From: Rhizobium sp. P38BS-XIX
GTDB taxonomy: Bacteria > Pseudomonadota > Alphaproteobacteria > Rhizobiales > Rhizobiaceae
Direction of reading: 5' to 3'
DNA length: 64,000 nt
Assembly (NCBI RefSeq): GCF_012641435.1
Contig: NZ_JABAIJ010000002.1
Span: 543,722-607,721, forward strand
The first letter of the stretch is position 1, and each line of letters starts with the position of its first letter. The notes under the pieces were generated by a model. It did no database searches, was not told the origin of the DNA, and was given only the letters and a program-made list of their open reading frames with translations. The translations under genes and the position numbers were made by a program. Shown in pieces: positions 46,698 through 56,571 of this stretch.

Positions 46698-48127
46698 GAT
46701 GCCAGCACCTTGGAGAGCCCTTGCTGCGGCGGGAAGGGCCGCAGGCGCGGGATGAACTGGCCGCGACCCGGCCGCGACAGAACCTCTCCGTCGTTCCAGA
46801 CGAGTTCGCCACGCGAGATCGTCATAATCGGCCAGCCGCGCACCGTCTGCCCCTCATAGGGCGTATGGTCGGTCGCGTGATGCAGCATACTGTTACTGAT
46901 GGTGACGACGCGATCCGGGTCCCAGATGGCGATATCGGCATCCGCGCCGACCGCGATCAGTCCTTTGCGCGGATAGAGACCGAAGAGACGCGCAGGGGCT
47001 GCGGAGGTCAGATCGACAAATTTCTGCAGCGACATGCGTCCGCCATTGACGCCGGCCGAAAAGAGCAGCGCCAAACGCGTCTCGATGCCCGGAATGCCGT
47101 TCGGGATGCGGTTGAACGGTGTGTTCGGGCCGCCGGCAATCTTGTCCGCGTAATTCCAGGGCGAATGGTCCGACGAGAAAACCTCGAGCGTGCCGTCGAG
47201 AATGCCGCGCCAGATATCGGGCTGGTTCGACTTGTCGCGCGGCGGCGGGGTGCAGACGCATTTCGAGCCGGAGAGATCATGCGTATCGATGTCCTCGGCC
47301 GAGAGAAAGAGATATTGCGGGCAGGTCTCTGCGTAGATCGGCAGGCCCCTCGCCTTGGCCCGCCGGATTTCCTCCACCGCGCCGCCGGCAGCGACATGAC
47401 TGACGAGGATCGGCGTCTCGATCAGTTCCGACAGGCTGATGGCACGATAGGTCGCCTCACGGTCGCCGATTTCGGAATGGGCCTTTTCGTGGTAGCGCAA
47501 CTGCGTCTTGCGGGCGGCAATGAATTTTTCCGTCAGCCAGCGGATACACGCGTCGTTTTCAGCATGAACCATGACCATCGCGCCATGCGAGCGAGCAAGA
47601 TCCAGCACGTTCAGGACCTCGTAGTCGTCGAGCTTCAGACCGTCATAGGTCAGATAGATCTTCATTGAGGTGCAGCCGTCGGCGATCAGCGCCGGGATCT
47701 CATCGCGCAACACGTCGGGAGACGGATCGCCGACGATCAGATGAATGCCGTAGTCGATATGGGCCTTCGGCCGCGCCCGCTCGTGATAATCCTCGACGAT
47801 GTCGCGGAGGGACTGGCCGCGCATCTGCATGGCGAAGGGAACAACCGTGGTTGTGCCGCCGCAAAGTGCGGAGAGCGTGCCGGTGTTGAAATCGTCGGCA
47901 GTCGCCTTTCCTTCCCAGGGCTGCTGGTCCATGTGGCAGTGACTGTCGACGCCACCCGGCAAAACCAGGCGGCCTTCGGCCGAGATCTCCTCTTTGCCAT
48001 TTGGAAGGTCCTTGGCGATCGCGGCAAGCCTGCCGTCTCGGATGCCGAGATCGACCTCGCGGGTTTCGTCCGCAAGCACGACGCGGCCACCGCGAATGAC
48101 AAGATCGAACGGAATGTCTTTGGTCAT
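46694..48127 (-). CDS. Dihydropyrimidinase/hydantoinase
   Basis: A 477-aa cyclic amidohydrolase with a complete binuclear site: HCH (63/65), carboxylated Lys in SMKIYLTYDG (156), His in MVHAEN (188), His in LVSHVAAGG (244) and Asp in FSSDHSPW (320). It opens dihydropyrimidine, hydantoin or similar cyclic imide rings to N-carbamoyl or amide acids. No beta-ureidopropionase or carbamoylase gene is in the window, so the next step is different from standard pyrimidine breakdown. It overlaps both neighbours by ATGA. Confidence 0.92.
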   Translation of the reverse strand: MTKDIPFDLVIRGGRVVLADETREVDLGIRDGRLAAIAKDLPNGKEEISAEGRLVLPGGVDSHCHMDQQPWEGKATADDFNTGTLSALCGGTTTVVPFAMQMRGQSLRDIVEDYHERARPKAHIDYGIHLIVGDPSPDVLRDEIPALIADGCTSMKIYLTYDGLKLDDYEVLNVLDLARSHGAMVMVHAENDACIRWLTEKFIAARKTQLRYHEKAHSEIGDREATYRAISLSELIETPILVSHVAAGGAVEEIRRAKARGLPIYAETCPQYLFLSAEDIDTHDLSGSKCVCTPPPRDKSNQPDIWRGILDGTLEVFSSDHSPWNYADKIAGGPNTPFNRIPNGIPGIETRLALLFSAGVNGGRMSLQKFVDLTSAAPARLFGLYPRKGLIAVGADADIAIWDPDRVVTISNSMLHHATDHTPYEGQTVRGWPIMTISRGELVWNDGEVLSRPGRGQFIPRLRPFPPQQGLSKVLAS

Positions 48128-49395
48128 TGGTTGACTCCGGAAGCCAGGTAATCGGTCGCGACATCGGCGATCTGCGGTGAGACTCTGCGCCGAAGATTGA
48201 AAGAAGCACCGAGGGAGACGAGCGCGGCGCCACTGCCGAGCATGATGAAAAGCGCATAGGGCGCCATGTAGTCCATCAGGCCGGCGGCGATACCAGGCGT
48301 CATGACATTGCCGATCGAATAGAGCAGCAGCAGGCCGCCCGACGCCGATACCATGTGGCGGCTGTCGATCTGCGAATTGGCAAACGCAATGCCGACGGGA
48401 TAGATCGTCAGAGCGGTGGCGCCATAGAGAAAGAAGAGCACGAAAAGTACCGGCACGTAGCGGTTTGCAAGCATGATAATGGCGGCGCAGAGCGCGGCGG
48501 CAAGCCCTCCCTGGACAAGAAGCATCCAGCGTCGGTCAAGCCGATCGGACAGCCAGCCCACCGGTGTCTGGGCCAGCATGCCGCCCATGCTGAAAGCCGT
48601 TACCAACCCGATCGTCGTCGAGGCTGGAAGCGCAATCTTGGCGCCGTAAAGCGGCGTCAGAGCGAAGACATTCATGTTCGTCATGCCCGCCTGGAAGACC
48701 GCGATGATCGTGACCGGCGCGAGAACGGCGAGCTTCCAGAGGCCATAGCGCTGATCCGCGGCCGAGACATCGGCCTGCAGCAACTCGCCGGGACGAACCG
48801 GCAGCGCCGGCCAGGGGCGCCCCGCGAACCGGCAATAGAGCGCGCCTGCCGTGATCGTCACGGCGCCCATCAGGAAAAGATGCGGCGAATGCGGACCCGC
48901 GGCTTCCACCAGCAACTGGCCGAAGAGCACGGCGAGTGAGGTCATCATCATGTAAAGCGAGAAATAGGCGCCGCGATTGCGCTCGTCGGCGTAGAGATTG
49001 ATCCAGCTTTCGGAGACAACGAACATGACCGCCATCGCGAAGCCGCTGAAGAAGCGCAGAACAAGCCAGACCGGCGTGGCTGTCGTCGCCATATAGCCAA
49101 AGCCGGCGAAGGCGGCGAGGAACGTGACCGCCAGAAACGTGACACGATGCCCGAAGCGGGCGACCAGAAAACGCGCCGCGAGGCAGCCGGCCAGAAAGCC
49201 CACGGGAAAGCCGGTCAACAGAAGCTGTACAATGCCCGGATTGATGCCGGGCTCGCTCAGGCTCAGCGAAACCGAGGTTGTCAGCAGGCTGTTTCCCGTG
49301 CCTATGACGCAGATCGCCAACATGACGGGCACGAGCGCGCGGAAGCGCGCCGCCCTCTTCCAGAAGCTTGCCTCGATGGAGGTGTCGGAACTCAT
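48124..49395 (-). CDS. MFS transporter
   Basis: A 423-aa major-facilitator protein with about 12 membrane helices. SLSEPGINPGIVQLLLTGFP is the first loop, FLAGCLAARFLVARFGHRV stands for the motif-A loop, and PVGWLSDRLDRRW is its repeat after helix 8. It resembles the sugar-efflux/YcaD-like MFS group. Inside an import operon it could export a waste product or import a second substrate. It overlaps its neighbours by ATGA on both sides. Confidence 0.88.
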   Translation of the reverse strand: MSSDTSIEASFWKRAARFRALVPVMLAICVIGTGNSLLTTSVSLSLSEPGINPGIVQLLLTGFPVGFLAGCLAARFLVARFGHRVTFLAVTFLAAFAGFGYMATTATPVWLVLRFFSGFAMAVMFVVSESWINLYADERNRGAYFSLYMMMTSLAVLFGQLLVEAAGPHSPHLFLMGAVTITAGALYCRFAGRPWPALPVRPGELLQADVSAADQRYGLWKLAVLAPVTIIAVFQAGMTNMNVFALTPLYGAKIALPASTTIGLVTAFSMGGMLAQTPVGWLSDRLDRRWMLLVQGGLAAALCAAIIMLANRYVPVLFVLFFLYGATALTIYPVGIAFANSQIDSRHMVSASGGLLLLYSIGNVMTPGIAAGLMDYMAPYALFIMLGSGAALVSLGASFNLRRRVSPQIADVATDYLASGVNQ

Positions 49396-51452
49396 CCGTG
49401 TTTCCCTGTCACTCCTGCATAGACGGGGAGCTCGGCGCGCAGCCGGTCCTCCTCGATATGACAGGCGATCTGATGCGTTTCGGACATTTGCCGGATCGGT
49501 GGCGTGACTGTATCGCAGATCCCGCCGACCTTGCGGTGGCAGCGGGTTGCGAATCGACAGCCGGCCGGCACGTTGACCGGGCTCGGCGTTTCGCCGGTGA
49601 GTCGGATCCGCTCGCGCGGCTCTTCGTCAACTTTGGGGCTGCGGATCGCCGAAATCAGGGCTTCGGTATAAGGATGCGTGCCGCGGCCGAACACCTCCTC
49701 AACGGTGCCCTGCTCCATGACCTTGCCGAGATACATCACGACGACCTTATCGGCGATATGCCGCACCAGCGCGAGATCGTGGCTAATGAAGAGCATCGTG
49801 GTGTGCTTCTCCTTCTGGATATCGAGAAGCAGCGTGACGACCGCCGCCTGTACGGAGACATCCAGAGCGGAAACCGGCTCATCGGCGACGATCAGTGATG
49901 GATCGGCAGCAAAGGCGCGAGCGATCGCAATGCGTTGCTTCTGCCCGCCGGAGAGCTGGTTCGGCTTGCGATCGGCGACTGACGGGGAGAGGCGTACCAT
50001 CTCCAGCAGCTCGCGCACCCGCTCGTCAATCGCGGCCTTGCCCTTGCGAATGCCAAATTTCTTGATCGAACGGCGAATGGAGAACGCAGCCGAATGGGAG
50101 GGATTAAGCGTGCTGTCCGGATTCTGGAAGATCATCTGGATCGATTGCAGCATGCTGCGCGGCCGCTGCCGCGCCTGCAGCTCGGCGATATTCTCGCCCG
50201 CCATACGGATCGAGCCCGATGTCGCGCTGTCCAACCCGGTGACAATGCGGGCAAGGGTCGATTTTCCGCAGCCGGATTCACCGACCAGGGCAACGATCTC
50301 GGCCTTGCGGGCGCCGAAGGAAATGGCCTCGTTTGCCTTGACGGTCCTGTCGGCGCCGATCCGGTAAAGCTTCGTGACGTCGGAGAGCGCGATCGCCTCT
50401 TCCTTGGCCACGACCTGGCCAGGCTCCGAAGGCAGCCTTCCGACCGCGCGTTCCATGTCGGGCCAGCGGGTGCAGCGCACCAGATGGCCGGGGCCCGCCT
50501 CCGTCAGCGCGAGGTCCGACCTGTCGCAAAGCCCGGCGCTAAAACCTGCACAGCGCGGCGCGAAGAAGCAGCCGGCCGGCCGCTCCTGCGGCAGCGGAAT
50601 ATGGCCGGGGATGGCGGCGAGCGCGCGGCTGCGCTTGTCGCTGCCGATATCCGGAATGCAGTCGATCAACCCCTGCGTATAGGGGTGGCGTGGCTTACGG
50701 AAGAGATCGCCGGTCGTACCCTCCTCCACCATCTCGCCGGAGTACATAATCCCGACGCGATCGCAGGTCTCGGCAATCAGTCCGAGGTTGTGCGAGATGA
50801 AAAGCAGGCTGGTGGAATAGCGGCGACGAAGCTCGCCAATCAGATCGATGACGGCGGCTTCGACTGTCACGTCGAGGCCGGTCGTCGGTTCGTCCAGCAA
50901 AAGCAGCGAAGGTCGTGCCAGCAGCGCCATAGCGATGACGACGCGCTGTTGTTGGCCACCTGAGAGCTGATGCGGATAGCGCTTCAGCATATCGCCGGCA
51001 TCCGGCAGTCGAACGTCGTCGAGCATGGCGGCGGCCATTTCCATCGCCTCCGCCTTCGTCGATCCGAGATGCAGAAGCGGCACCTCGGCAAGCTGTGATC
51101 CGATCGTCTTCACCGGGTTGAGCGCGCTCATCGGGTCCTGATAGACCATGGCGATGCGCCGGCCGCGAATTGCGCGGAGTTCCTTTTCCCTGGCGTCGAC
51201 GAGCTCCCGGCCATCGAAGCGGATGCTGCCGCCGGCGATCACGCCGGTCGCGCCGAGATAGCCCATGATCGCCATCGCCGTCGTGCTCTTGCCGCAGCCG
51301 GATTCGCCAACGAGGCCATAGCTTTCGCCCGGACGAACGGCAAAGGATAGTTTAGGCACTGCGACCACTGTCTCGGTCTTGCCGCGAAACTCGATCCTGA
51401 GGTCCCTGATATCGAGCAACGGTTCGAGATCGGAGTTTGGAGCGTCGGACAT
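49392..51452 (-). CDS. Fused peptide-type ABC ATPase (DppD-DppF in one chain)
   Basis: About 686 aa with two ATPase modules. The first has GESGCGKST, LSGGQQQRV and LLLLDEPTTGLD; the second has GESGCGKST, LSGGQKQRI and LIVADEPVSALD. Each module is followed by the oligopeptide-type C-terminal extension with Cys residues (CFFAPRCAGFSAGLC and CRFATRCHRKVGGIC). ATG 51452 has AGGGG 7 bases before it; ATG 51488, which overlaps the permease stop as ATGA, is an alternative. It powers both halves of the importer in a single chain. Confidence 0.9.
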   Translation of the reverse strand: MSDAPNSDLEPLLDIRDLRIEFRGKTETVVAVPKLSFAVRPGESYGLVGESGCGKSTTAMAIMGYLGATGVIAGGSIRFDGRELVDAREKELRAIRGRRIAMVYQDPMSALNPVKTIGSQLAEVPLLHLGSTKAEAMEMAAAMLDDVRLPDAGDMLKRYPHQLSGGQQQRVVIAMALLARPSLLLLDEPTTGLDVTVEAAVIDLIGELRRRYSTSLLFISHNLGLIAETCDRVGIMYSGEMVEEGTTGDLFRKPRHPYTQGLIDCIPDIGSDKRSRALAAIPGHIPLPQERPAGCFFAPRCAGFSAGLCDRSDLALTEAGPGHLVRCTRWPDMERAVGRLPSEPGQVVAKEEAIALSDVTKLYRIGADRTVKANEAISFGARKAEIVALVGESGCGKSTLARIVTGLDSATSGSIRMAGENIAELQARQRPRSMLQSIQMIFQNPDSTLNPSHSAAFSIRRSIKKFGIRKGKAAIDERVRELLEMVRLSPSVADRKPNQLSGGQKQRIAIARAFAADPSLIVADEPVSALDVSVQAAVVTLLLDIQKEKHTTMLFISHDLALVRHIADKVVVMYLGKVMEQGTVEEVFGRGTHPYTEALISAIRSPKVDEEPRERIRLTGETPSPVNVPAGCRFATRCHRKVGGICDTVTPPIRQMSETHQIACHIEEDRLRAELPVYAGVTGKHG

Positions 51453-51484
51453 GGCGGCCCCTTGCAGGTTGGAGACGGACAGAT

Positions 51485-52360
51485 TCATGGCTTCCATGCC
51501 TCACGCATGCCATCGGCCAGAAGATTGAAGCCGAGAACGAGACTGACAAGGGCGGCGGACGGAATGAGCGACATGAGCGGCCAGACATTGAGAACGGTGA
51601 CGCTTTCCTTGACCATGCCGCCCCAATCCGGATTCGGCGGCGGCAGGCCAAGGCCGAGGAAGCCCAGGATACCAATGGTGATGATCGTATAGCCGATGCG
51701 CAGGCAGGCATCGACGATCAGCAGGCTGCGGCAGTTCGGCAGGAGCTCGATGAGCATGATGTAGAGCGTGCTTTCCGCCCTGAGCTTCGCCGCGGCGATA
51801 TACTCCTGCTCCTTGAGGCCGAGAACGAGGCCGCGCGTGATGCGGCCGATGCCGGGCGAGGAAGCGATCGTCGTCGCGATCACGATATTGAGGACCGACG
51901 GCCCGATATTGGCGATCAGGATCACATAGATCACGAGAACCGGGAAGGCGAGAATGATATCGGAAAAGCGGCTGATCAGCGTATCGATCCAGCCACCGTA
52001 GTAGCCGGCGACCATGCCCATGGCGATGCCGACGACCATGGCGACCGCGACCGACAGCGGCGCCACGAAGAGCACGGTGCGCGCGCCAAAGATCAGGCGG
52101 GACAGGACATCGCGGCCGAGAATATCGGTGCCAAGCCAATGGGCAGCCGATGGAAAGGGATTGCCCATCGCCATCGCATCCGAATCCGTTGGAGACGGCA
52201 GCGGCAGGATCGGCGCGAGAACGGCCGCGGCCACCCAGAAGACGACGAGGAACAGGCCGACGATCGCTGTCTTGGAATGAAAGATCCGCATCCAGCTCGG
52301 CCGTGCAGCACGCTTGACGGCAGTGGCCTTGATCCCGGCTATATTGTCTTGGAGTGCCAT
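51485..52360 (-). CDS. ABC transporter permease (DppC type)
   Basis: A 291-aa inner-membrane permease. An N-terminal helix (TAIVGLFLVVFWVAAAVLA) is followed by the DppC hallmark HWLGTDILGRDVLSRLIFGA, then the ATPase-contact loop ylaaAkLRAESTLYIMLIEL-like segment around residue 200. It starts 3 bases after the DppB-type gene stop. It is part of the importer at the head of the catabolic operon. Confidence 0.92.
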   Translation of the reverse strand: MALQDNIAGIKATAVKRAARPSWMRIFHSKTAIVGLFLVVFWVAAAVLAPILPLPSPTDSDAMAMGNPFPSAAHWLGTDILGRDVLSRLIFGARTVLFVAPLSVAVAMVVGIAMGMVAGYYGGWIDTLISRFSDIILAFPVLVIYVILIANIGPSVLNIVIATTIASSPGIGRITRGLVLGLKEQEYIAAAKLRAESTLYIMLIELLPNCRSLLIVDACLRIGYTIITIGILGFLGLGLPPPNPDWGGMVKESVTVLNVWPLMSLIPSAALVSLVLGFNLLADGMREAWKP

Positions 52361-52363
52361 GGA

Positions 52364-53377
52364 TTACCTCACCCGGATACGTGGATCGAGCAGCATGTAG
52401 CCGAGATCGCCGAGCAACTGCGTCACAACGGCGACGGCAACAGTGATCAGAGTAGCCGCCTCAAGCGTCGCGATGTCGCCGAAGAGGCTTGCGTCGAGGA
52501 TCAGCCGACCGAAGCCCGGATAGGCGAAGACGAGCTCGGTAACGACCACGCCGCTAATCAGGAAGTTGATCTGCAGGAGCAGTACGGTGAAGGGCGCGAT
52601 CATGGCGTTGCGCAGCGCATGGCCAAGCACCATGCGGCGGGTGCTCATGCCTTTCAGCACGGCGGTGCGGATATAGGGCCGCTCCATGACGCCTATCATC
52701 GAGACGCGGATCATACGGGCGACATAGCCGAAATCGTAGATGACGAGCACGGCGACCGGCAGCACAAACTGGTAGGGCACCGGCCATCCGCCATCGCTAT
52801 TGAGCGGACTCGTTCCCGGCAGGATCGGCCAGAGAATGACGAAGAGAGTGACCAGGAAGACACCGGATGCGAACTCCGGAATGGAGGTGAAGATGATGCA
52901 GATGACGGTCAACGTGCGGTCCAGTACGCCGCCCTCCTTCAGACCCGACAATATGCCGAAGATGATCGATAGCGGTACGATCAGCAGGAAGGCCAGACCG
53001 GCGAGAATCGCCGTGTTCCCAAGTCTGTTCCAGATCACGTCGTTGACGGGCAACTTGTTCAGCGTGGAATAGCCGAAATTGCCGAAATACTGCGCCCCGC
53101 GCGGATCCTTGAAATTGAGCCCGGTGCTCGGGTCCTGCAGCGGATCGGGGATGGCACCGACGAGCACGCCGAGCCAGCGGCCATAGCGCACCGGCAACGG
53201 ATCGTTGGCTTTCAGCTTCTCGGTCAGGAGATCGACCTGCTGCTGTGTGGCAAAGGGGCCGAGCGACTTGCGCGCGACGCTGCCGGGGGTGAATTCGCAG
53301 ACGGCGAAGACCAGGAACGATGCGCACAGCATGGTGAGCAGCATCATGATCAGCCGTTTTAGAAGGAATTTCGACAT
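52364..53377 (-). CDS. ABC transporter permease (DppB type)
   Basis: A 337-aa inner-membrane permease. The start FLLKRLIMMLLTMLCASFLV is a typical DppB anchor, and YIRTAVLKGMSTRRMVLGHA with RNAMIAPFTVLLL forms the ATPase-contact loop. It lies 78 bases after the binding-protein gene; that gap holds a hairpin (53420-53437). Confidence 0.92.
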   Translation of the reverse strand: MSKFLLKRLIMMLLTMLCASFLVFAVCEFTPGSVARKSLGPFATQQQVDLLTEKLKANDPLPVRYGRWLGVLVGAIPDPLQDPSTGLNFKDPRGAQYFGNFGYSTLNKLPVNDVIWNRLGNTAILAGLAFLLIVPLSIIFGILSGLKEGGVLDRTLTVICIIFTSIPEFASGVFLVTLFVILWPILPGTSPLNSDGGWPVPYQFVLPVAVLVIYDFGYVARMIRVSMIGVMERPYIRTAVLKGMSTRRMVLGHALRNAMIAPFTVLLLQINFLISGVVVTELVFAYPGFGRLILDASLFGDIATLEAATLITVAVAVVTQLLGDLGYMLLDPRIRVR

Positions 53378-53419
53378 TGCAAGATCCGTCCGGGTTTCTC
53401 ACGGGCCTTTAAAGGGATC

Positions 53420-53437
53420 GCCCGGAACAAACCGGGC
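53420..53437 (-). terminator. Intercistronic hairpin after binding-protein gene
   Basis: GCCCGG and CCGGGC form a 6-base stem, extended by A-T pairs, with an AACAAA loop. It lies between the binding-protein stop and the DppB-type gene. It probably tunes expression of the downstream genes, as the tandem hairpins do in the arabinoside operon. Confidence 0.45.
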
Positions 53438-53455
53438 AATCATGGCGCCGCTTGA

Positions 53456-55135
53456 TCAGGCGGAGATCGCGTATTGATGTGCGAAGATATACTGCGAAGG
53501 ATGGAGCTCGAAGCCCATTACCTTCTTGTCCATCACGGTCGAGAAGATGCGCCAGAAAGGCTGAACGATCGGCCCGTCGTCCTGCATGATCAGTTCGATC
53601 TTCTCGATGACTTTGCTGCGTTCCTTTGGATCGAGGATGCCTTCCGCCTGAGTCAGCAGCTTGTCGAAGTCAGGATTGGCGTAGTGCGATTCGTTCCACG
53701 CAGCGTTGGAGCGATAAGCCAACGACAGTGTCATGATGGCGAGCGGACGATGGCCCCAGGCCGTAAGGCTGAAGGGCGCCGAAGTCCAGACTTCCCAATA
53801 TTGCGCGCTCGGCAGCGACTTGATGTTGATTTTGACGCCGATATCCTTGAACTGTTCGGCCAGAACCTGCGCCGTGTTCAGCTCCCAGATCGGATCGGGA
53901 CGCGTCACCATGTCGAATTCGAAGCCGTTCGGATAACCGGCATCGGCGAGCAACTTCTTGGCTTTCTCGATATCGCGCGGATATTTCGGGAGAGGTGCAT
54001 ATTCGGGATGAGACGGCGCGACATGATGGTCTTCCGCCGGAGTACCCGCGCCCAATAGCGATGTCTGGATGACCTTCTCGCGATCGATGGCATATCGCAT
54101 GGCCTGGCGAACGCGTTTGTCCTTGAACTGCTCCACATCCGGGTGCATTCGAGCGACAACCGTCTGGGTCGTCTCGACCTTGTACACTGCCACATGCGGG
54201 AAGTTCTTCATCGAGCTGATCTGAACGGCGTCGGCTTCAGACAGACCATCGACCTGCTTGGAAGCAACAGCTGCAATGCCAGCGCCCGGGTTGTCGCCAA
54301 GATCGACGAATTCGAACGTTGAAAGATAAGGGCCGGTACCCCAATAGTCGGTGCGTGCCTTATATTTTGCGCCTTTGCCAACCGTATATTCCGTCATCTC
54401 GAACGGGCCCGTGCCGTTGGCATCGGGGCCGAAAGAACCGCTGTCGGCCGGATCGAGAATGAACATCGGGTAGTGATAGAGATGTTCAGGCACCGCGATT
54501 TGCGGCGCGAAGCAATTCAGGCGCACCGTGTGGTCATCGACCTTCTCGATCGCATTGTCGGACCACAGCTTGCTCGACTTCTTCGGATTGCCCTTCTCGT
54601 CCTTCTCGCCGCCATCATATTCCTGGACCAGATAGCCGGTAAAGAGGCCGAGAACCGACGAGCCGACTTTGGGGTCGCTGACGCGCTTCAAGTTCCAGAC
54701 GACATCGTCCGCATTCAGCTCACGCCCGCCCTTGCGCCACTTCACACCCTTGCGGACATGCAGCGTCCAAGTTTTCAGATCGTCGCTGACATCCCATTTT
54801 TCCAATAGATAGGGATGGGTGATGTTGTTGCGGTCGGTAAACGTCAGATATTCGCAGACCTGGCGGATGACATTCGACTTTTCCGCGAAATCGGCCAGAT
54901 GTGGATCCTTGATCTCCATACAGCGCATGCCGATACGCAGATTGCCGCCCTTAGGCATCTCATCGGCCTTGGCTGCACTGGAAGGATCGACGACGCCGGC
55001 GAGAGAATAGGCGGCGGCGGCAGACAAACCGAGAAGCGTGGACTTCCGCAAAAAGTCTCTGCGATTGATGCTGCCTTCTGAAAGATCTTTGATAAGTGTT
55101 GGAATATAGGAATGCTGATTCTTCTGCAAAACCAT
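53456..55135 (-). CDS. Peptide-type ABC substrate-binding protein (Tat signal)
   Basis: A 559-aa SBP_bac_5 protein. A twin-arginine signal is evident: [20 protein letters not shown], with probable cleavage near [17 protein letters not shown], then [24 protein letters not shown] and [14 protein letters not shown] are family features. Tat export suggests folding before export or a bound cofactor. As the first gene of the long operon it defines what enters the pathway; the ligand is unknown and need not be a peptide. Confidence 0.92.
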   Translation of the reverse strand: MVLQKNQHSYIPTLIKDLSEGSINRRDFLRKSTLLGLSAAAAYSLAGVVDPSSAAKADEMPKGGNLRIGMRCMEIKDPHLADFAEKSNVIRQVCEYLTFTDRNNITHPYLLEKWDVSDDLKTWTLHVRKGVKWRKGGRELNADDVVWNLKRVSDPKVGSSVLGLFTGYLVQEYDGGEKDEKGNPKKSSKLWSDNAIEKVDDHTVRLNCFAPQIAVPEHLYHYPMFILDPADSGSFGPDANGTGPFEMTEYTVGKGAKYKARTDYWGTGPYLSTFEFVDLGDNPGAGIAAVASKQVDGLSEADAVQISSMKNFPHVAVYKVETTQTVVARMHPDVEQFKDKRVRQAMRYAIDREKVIQTSLLGAGTPAEDHHVAPSHPEYAPLPKYPRDIEKAKKLLADAGYPNGFEFDMVTRPDPIWELNTAQVLAEQFKDIGVKINIKSLPSAQYWEVWTSAPFSLTAWGHRPLAIMTLSLAYRSNAAWNESHYANPDFDKLLTQAEGILDPKERSKVIEKIELIMQDDGPIVQPFWRIFSTVMDKKVMGFELHPSQYIFAHQYAISA

Positions 55136-55384
55136 GGTCTCCCGAGTTCGAGCAAACTGTTCCCGTTGTTTTTAAAACTCGAAGCGAGGCAGATTTCCTG
55201 CCGCTTCGACATGCGCGGATCTAACGTCCGTTTTCGCCGTCGAAGCTAAAACTAGAGCCATAAGTGCAATGACAGAATGCACTCATCCGACATGAGATGT
55301 GCGTAATCCGACTCAATGTTGCATTGCACCAATAGCGGATTTCCTCGGAAAATTAACAGCCGTAGATTACATAGTCACGAGCGA
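55136..55384. promoter_or_regulatory. Promoter region of the 39-55 kb operon
   Basis: 249 bases between the AraC-type gene stop and the binding-protein start. It must hold the operon promoter and probably the regulator's sites. TGCATT/AATGCA-like words occur repeatedly near 55266-55325 (GTGCAATG, GAATGCAC, TGTTGCATTGCAC), which could be AraC half sites. I cannot fix the -35 and -10 boxes. Confidence 0.35.
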
Positions 55385-56368
55385 CTACGAGCGTCTGGTG
55401 GAGATCGGGCTTTCGCGAAAATGTTGTCGATAAAAGCGACTGAAATGCGAGGGAGATTCATAGCCGCAGACCCCGGCAATGTCGGCCACGCTCAGATCTG
55501 TATGAATCAAAAGCTCTTTGGCCCGAGCCATTCGCAGATCGATATAGAATTGCGACGGACTTTTCTTCAGATTGGCGCGAAACAACCGTTCAAGCTGGCG
55601 AGGTGAAACCTTCACGCTTTCGGCGAGTTCCGAGATTTCGATTGGCTCCGACAGGCTGCTCTCCATCCGGCGGATGACGAAGCCTAGCTTGGCGTTGCGG
55701 ATGCCGAACCGATCCTCCGGCGCCATGCGCTGAGCGTCGTCCTGACGTCGCATGCGAGGATGGTTGAACTGATCCGAAATCTGCTCGGCCAGCTCACGGC
55801 CCTCAATTGCCGCGATGAGATAGAGCATCATGTCAAGCGTGACTGTGCCACCGGACGAGGTGATTATGCGCCCATCGACGGCGAAAATATCGTCCGTGGC
55901 AAGGCAATTGGGAAACTCGCTGCGAAAGGACGGCAAGGATTCCCAGTGAATGGCACAACGCCTCCCCTCCAGCAGCCCTGCCCTTGCAAGATAGAAAACA
56001 GCGGTGCTGACCCCTCCGAGAACGCAGCCCTCGGAATAGACGCGACGCAGCCAGGAAAACAGCGTGGGATCATAGCTTTCGGTGTAATTGACGCCGGCGC
56101 AGATGAAAAGGATATCGCATTTTGGTGCCTGCGCCATGGCGTAATCAACCGGAAAGGCAAGTCCGCTGCTCGATCTCGCCTCCTTGCCATCGACGGAAAT
56201 CAGCACCCATTCAAACGCCTTTCGCTTGATCAACCGGTTTCCCTGACGCAGTGAATCGAGCGCAGCCGAGAAAGTCATCAACGGATAGTCGGGTGCCAGG
56301 AAGAAGCCGATACGCACCGGCTCCTCGCCATGTTTCAGCTGATTCAGGGAAAAGGAATGTCTTGTCAT
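55385..56368 (-). CDS. GlxA-family AraC-type regulator
   Basis: A 327-aa regulator. The N-terminal DJ-1/PfpI-like amidotransferase fold (about residues 15-185) has RIGFFLAPDYPLMTFSAALD, CDILFICAGVNYTES and GGVSTAVFYLARAGLL, where the usual nucleophile Cys is not obvious. The C-terminal AraC HTH (about 220-320) has ISELAESVKVSPRQLERLFR and VADIAGVCGYESPSHFSRFY. GlxA-type proteins usually activate nearby amine, choline/carnitine or amide catabolism genes. It lies directly upstream of the long operon on the same strand. ATG 56368 starts just before the first conserved strand. Confidence 0.87.
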   Translation of the reverse strand: MTRHSFSLNQLKHGEEPVRIGFFLAPDYPLMTFSAALDSLRQGNRLIKRKAFEWVLISVDGKEARSSSGLAFPVDYAMAQAPKCDILFICAGVNYTESYDPTLFSWLRRVYSEGCVLGGVSTAVFYLARAGLLEGRRCAIHWESLPSFRSEFPNCLATDDIFAVDGRIITSSGGTVTLDMMLYLIAAIEGRELAEQISDQFNHPRMRRQDDAQRMAPEDRFGIRNAKLGFVIRRMESSLSEPIEISELAESVKVSPRQLERLFRANLKKSPSQFYIDLRMARAKELLIHTDLSVADIAGVCGYESPSHFSRFYRQHFRESPISTRRS

Positions 56369-56571
56369 CTTTAAGTCACATCGCTTAAACGCGGCTTTGC
56401 CTGTGAAATCGACCGATCGGTGCGATAAAAACCTCACCAACAAAGCCTATACTTTAGCGGCTGGCCAGAGAAGACTTTGCTCCTTTCCATTCAGCGCCCA
56501 TATTGCGCCAACCTAAGCTTCATCTGTGACGTAACCCCGCGAATGACCCCGGGTAAAATCGGCTCTCGCCT

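Noticed and set aside
51437..52972. Plus-strand open frame of 511 codons opposite the permease genes
   Set aside because: Highly charged Asp/Arg/His-rich composition, the usual antisense shadow of GC-rich membrane-protein genes.
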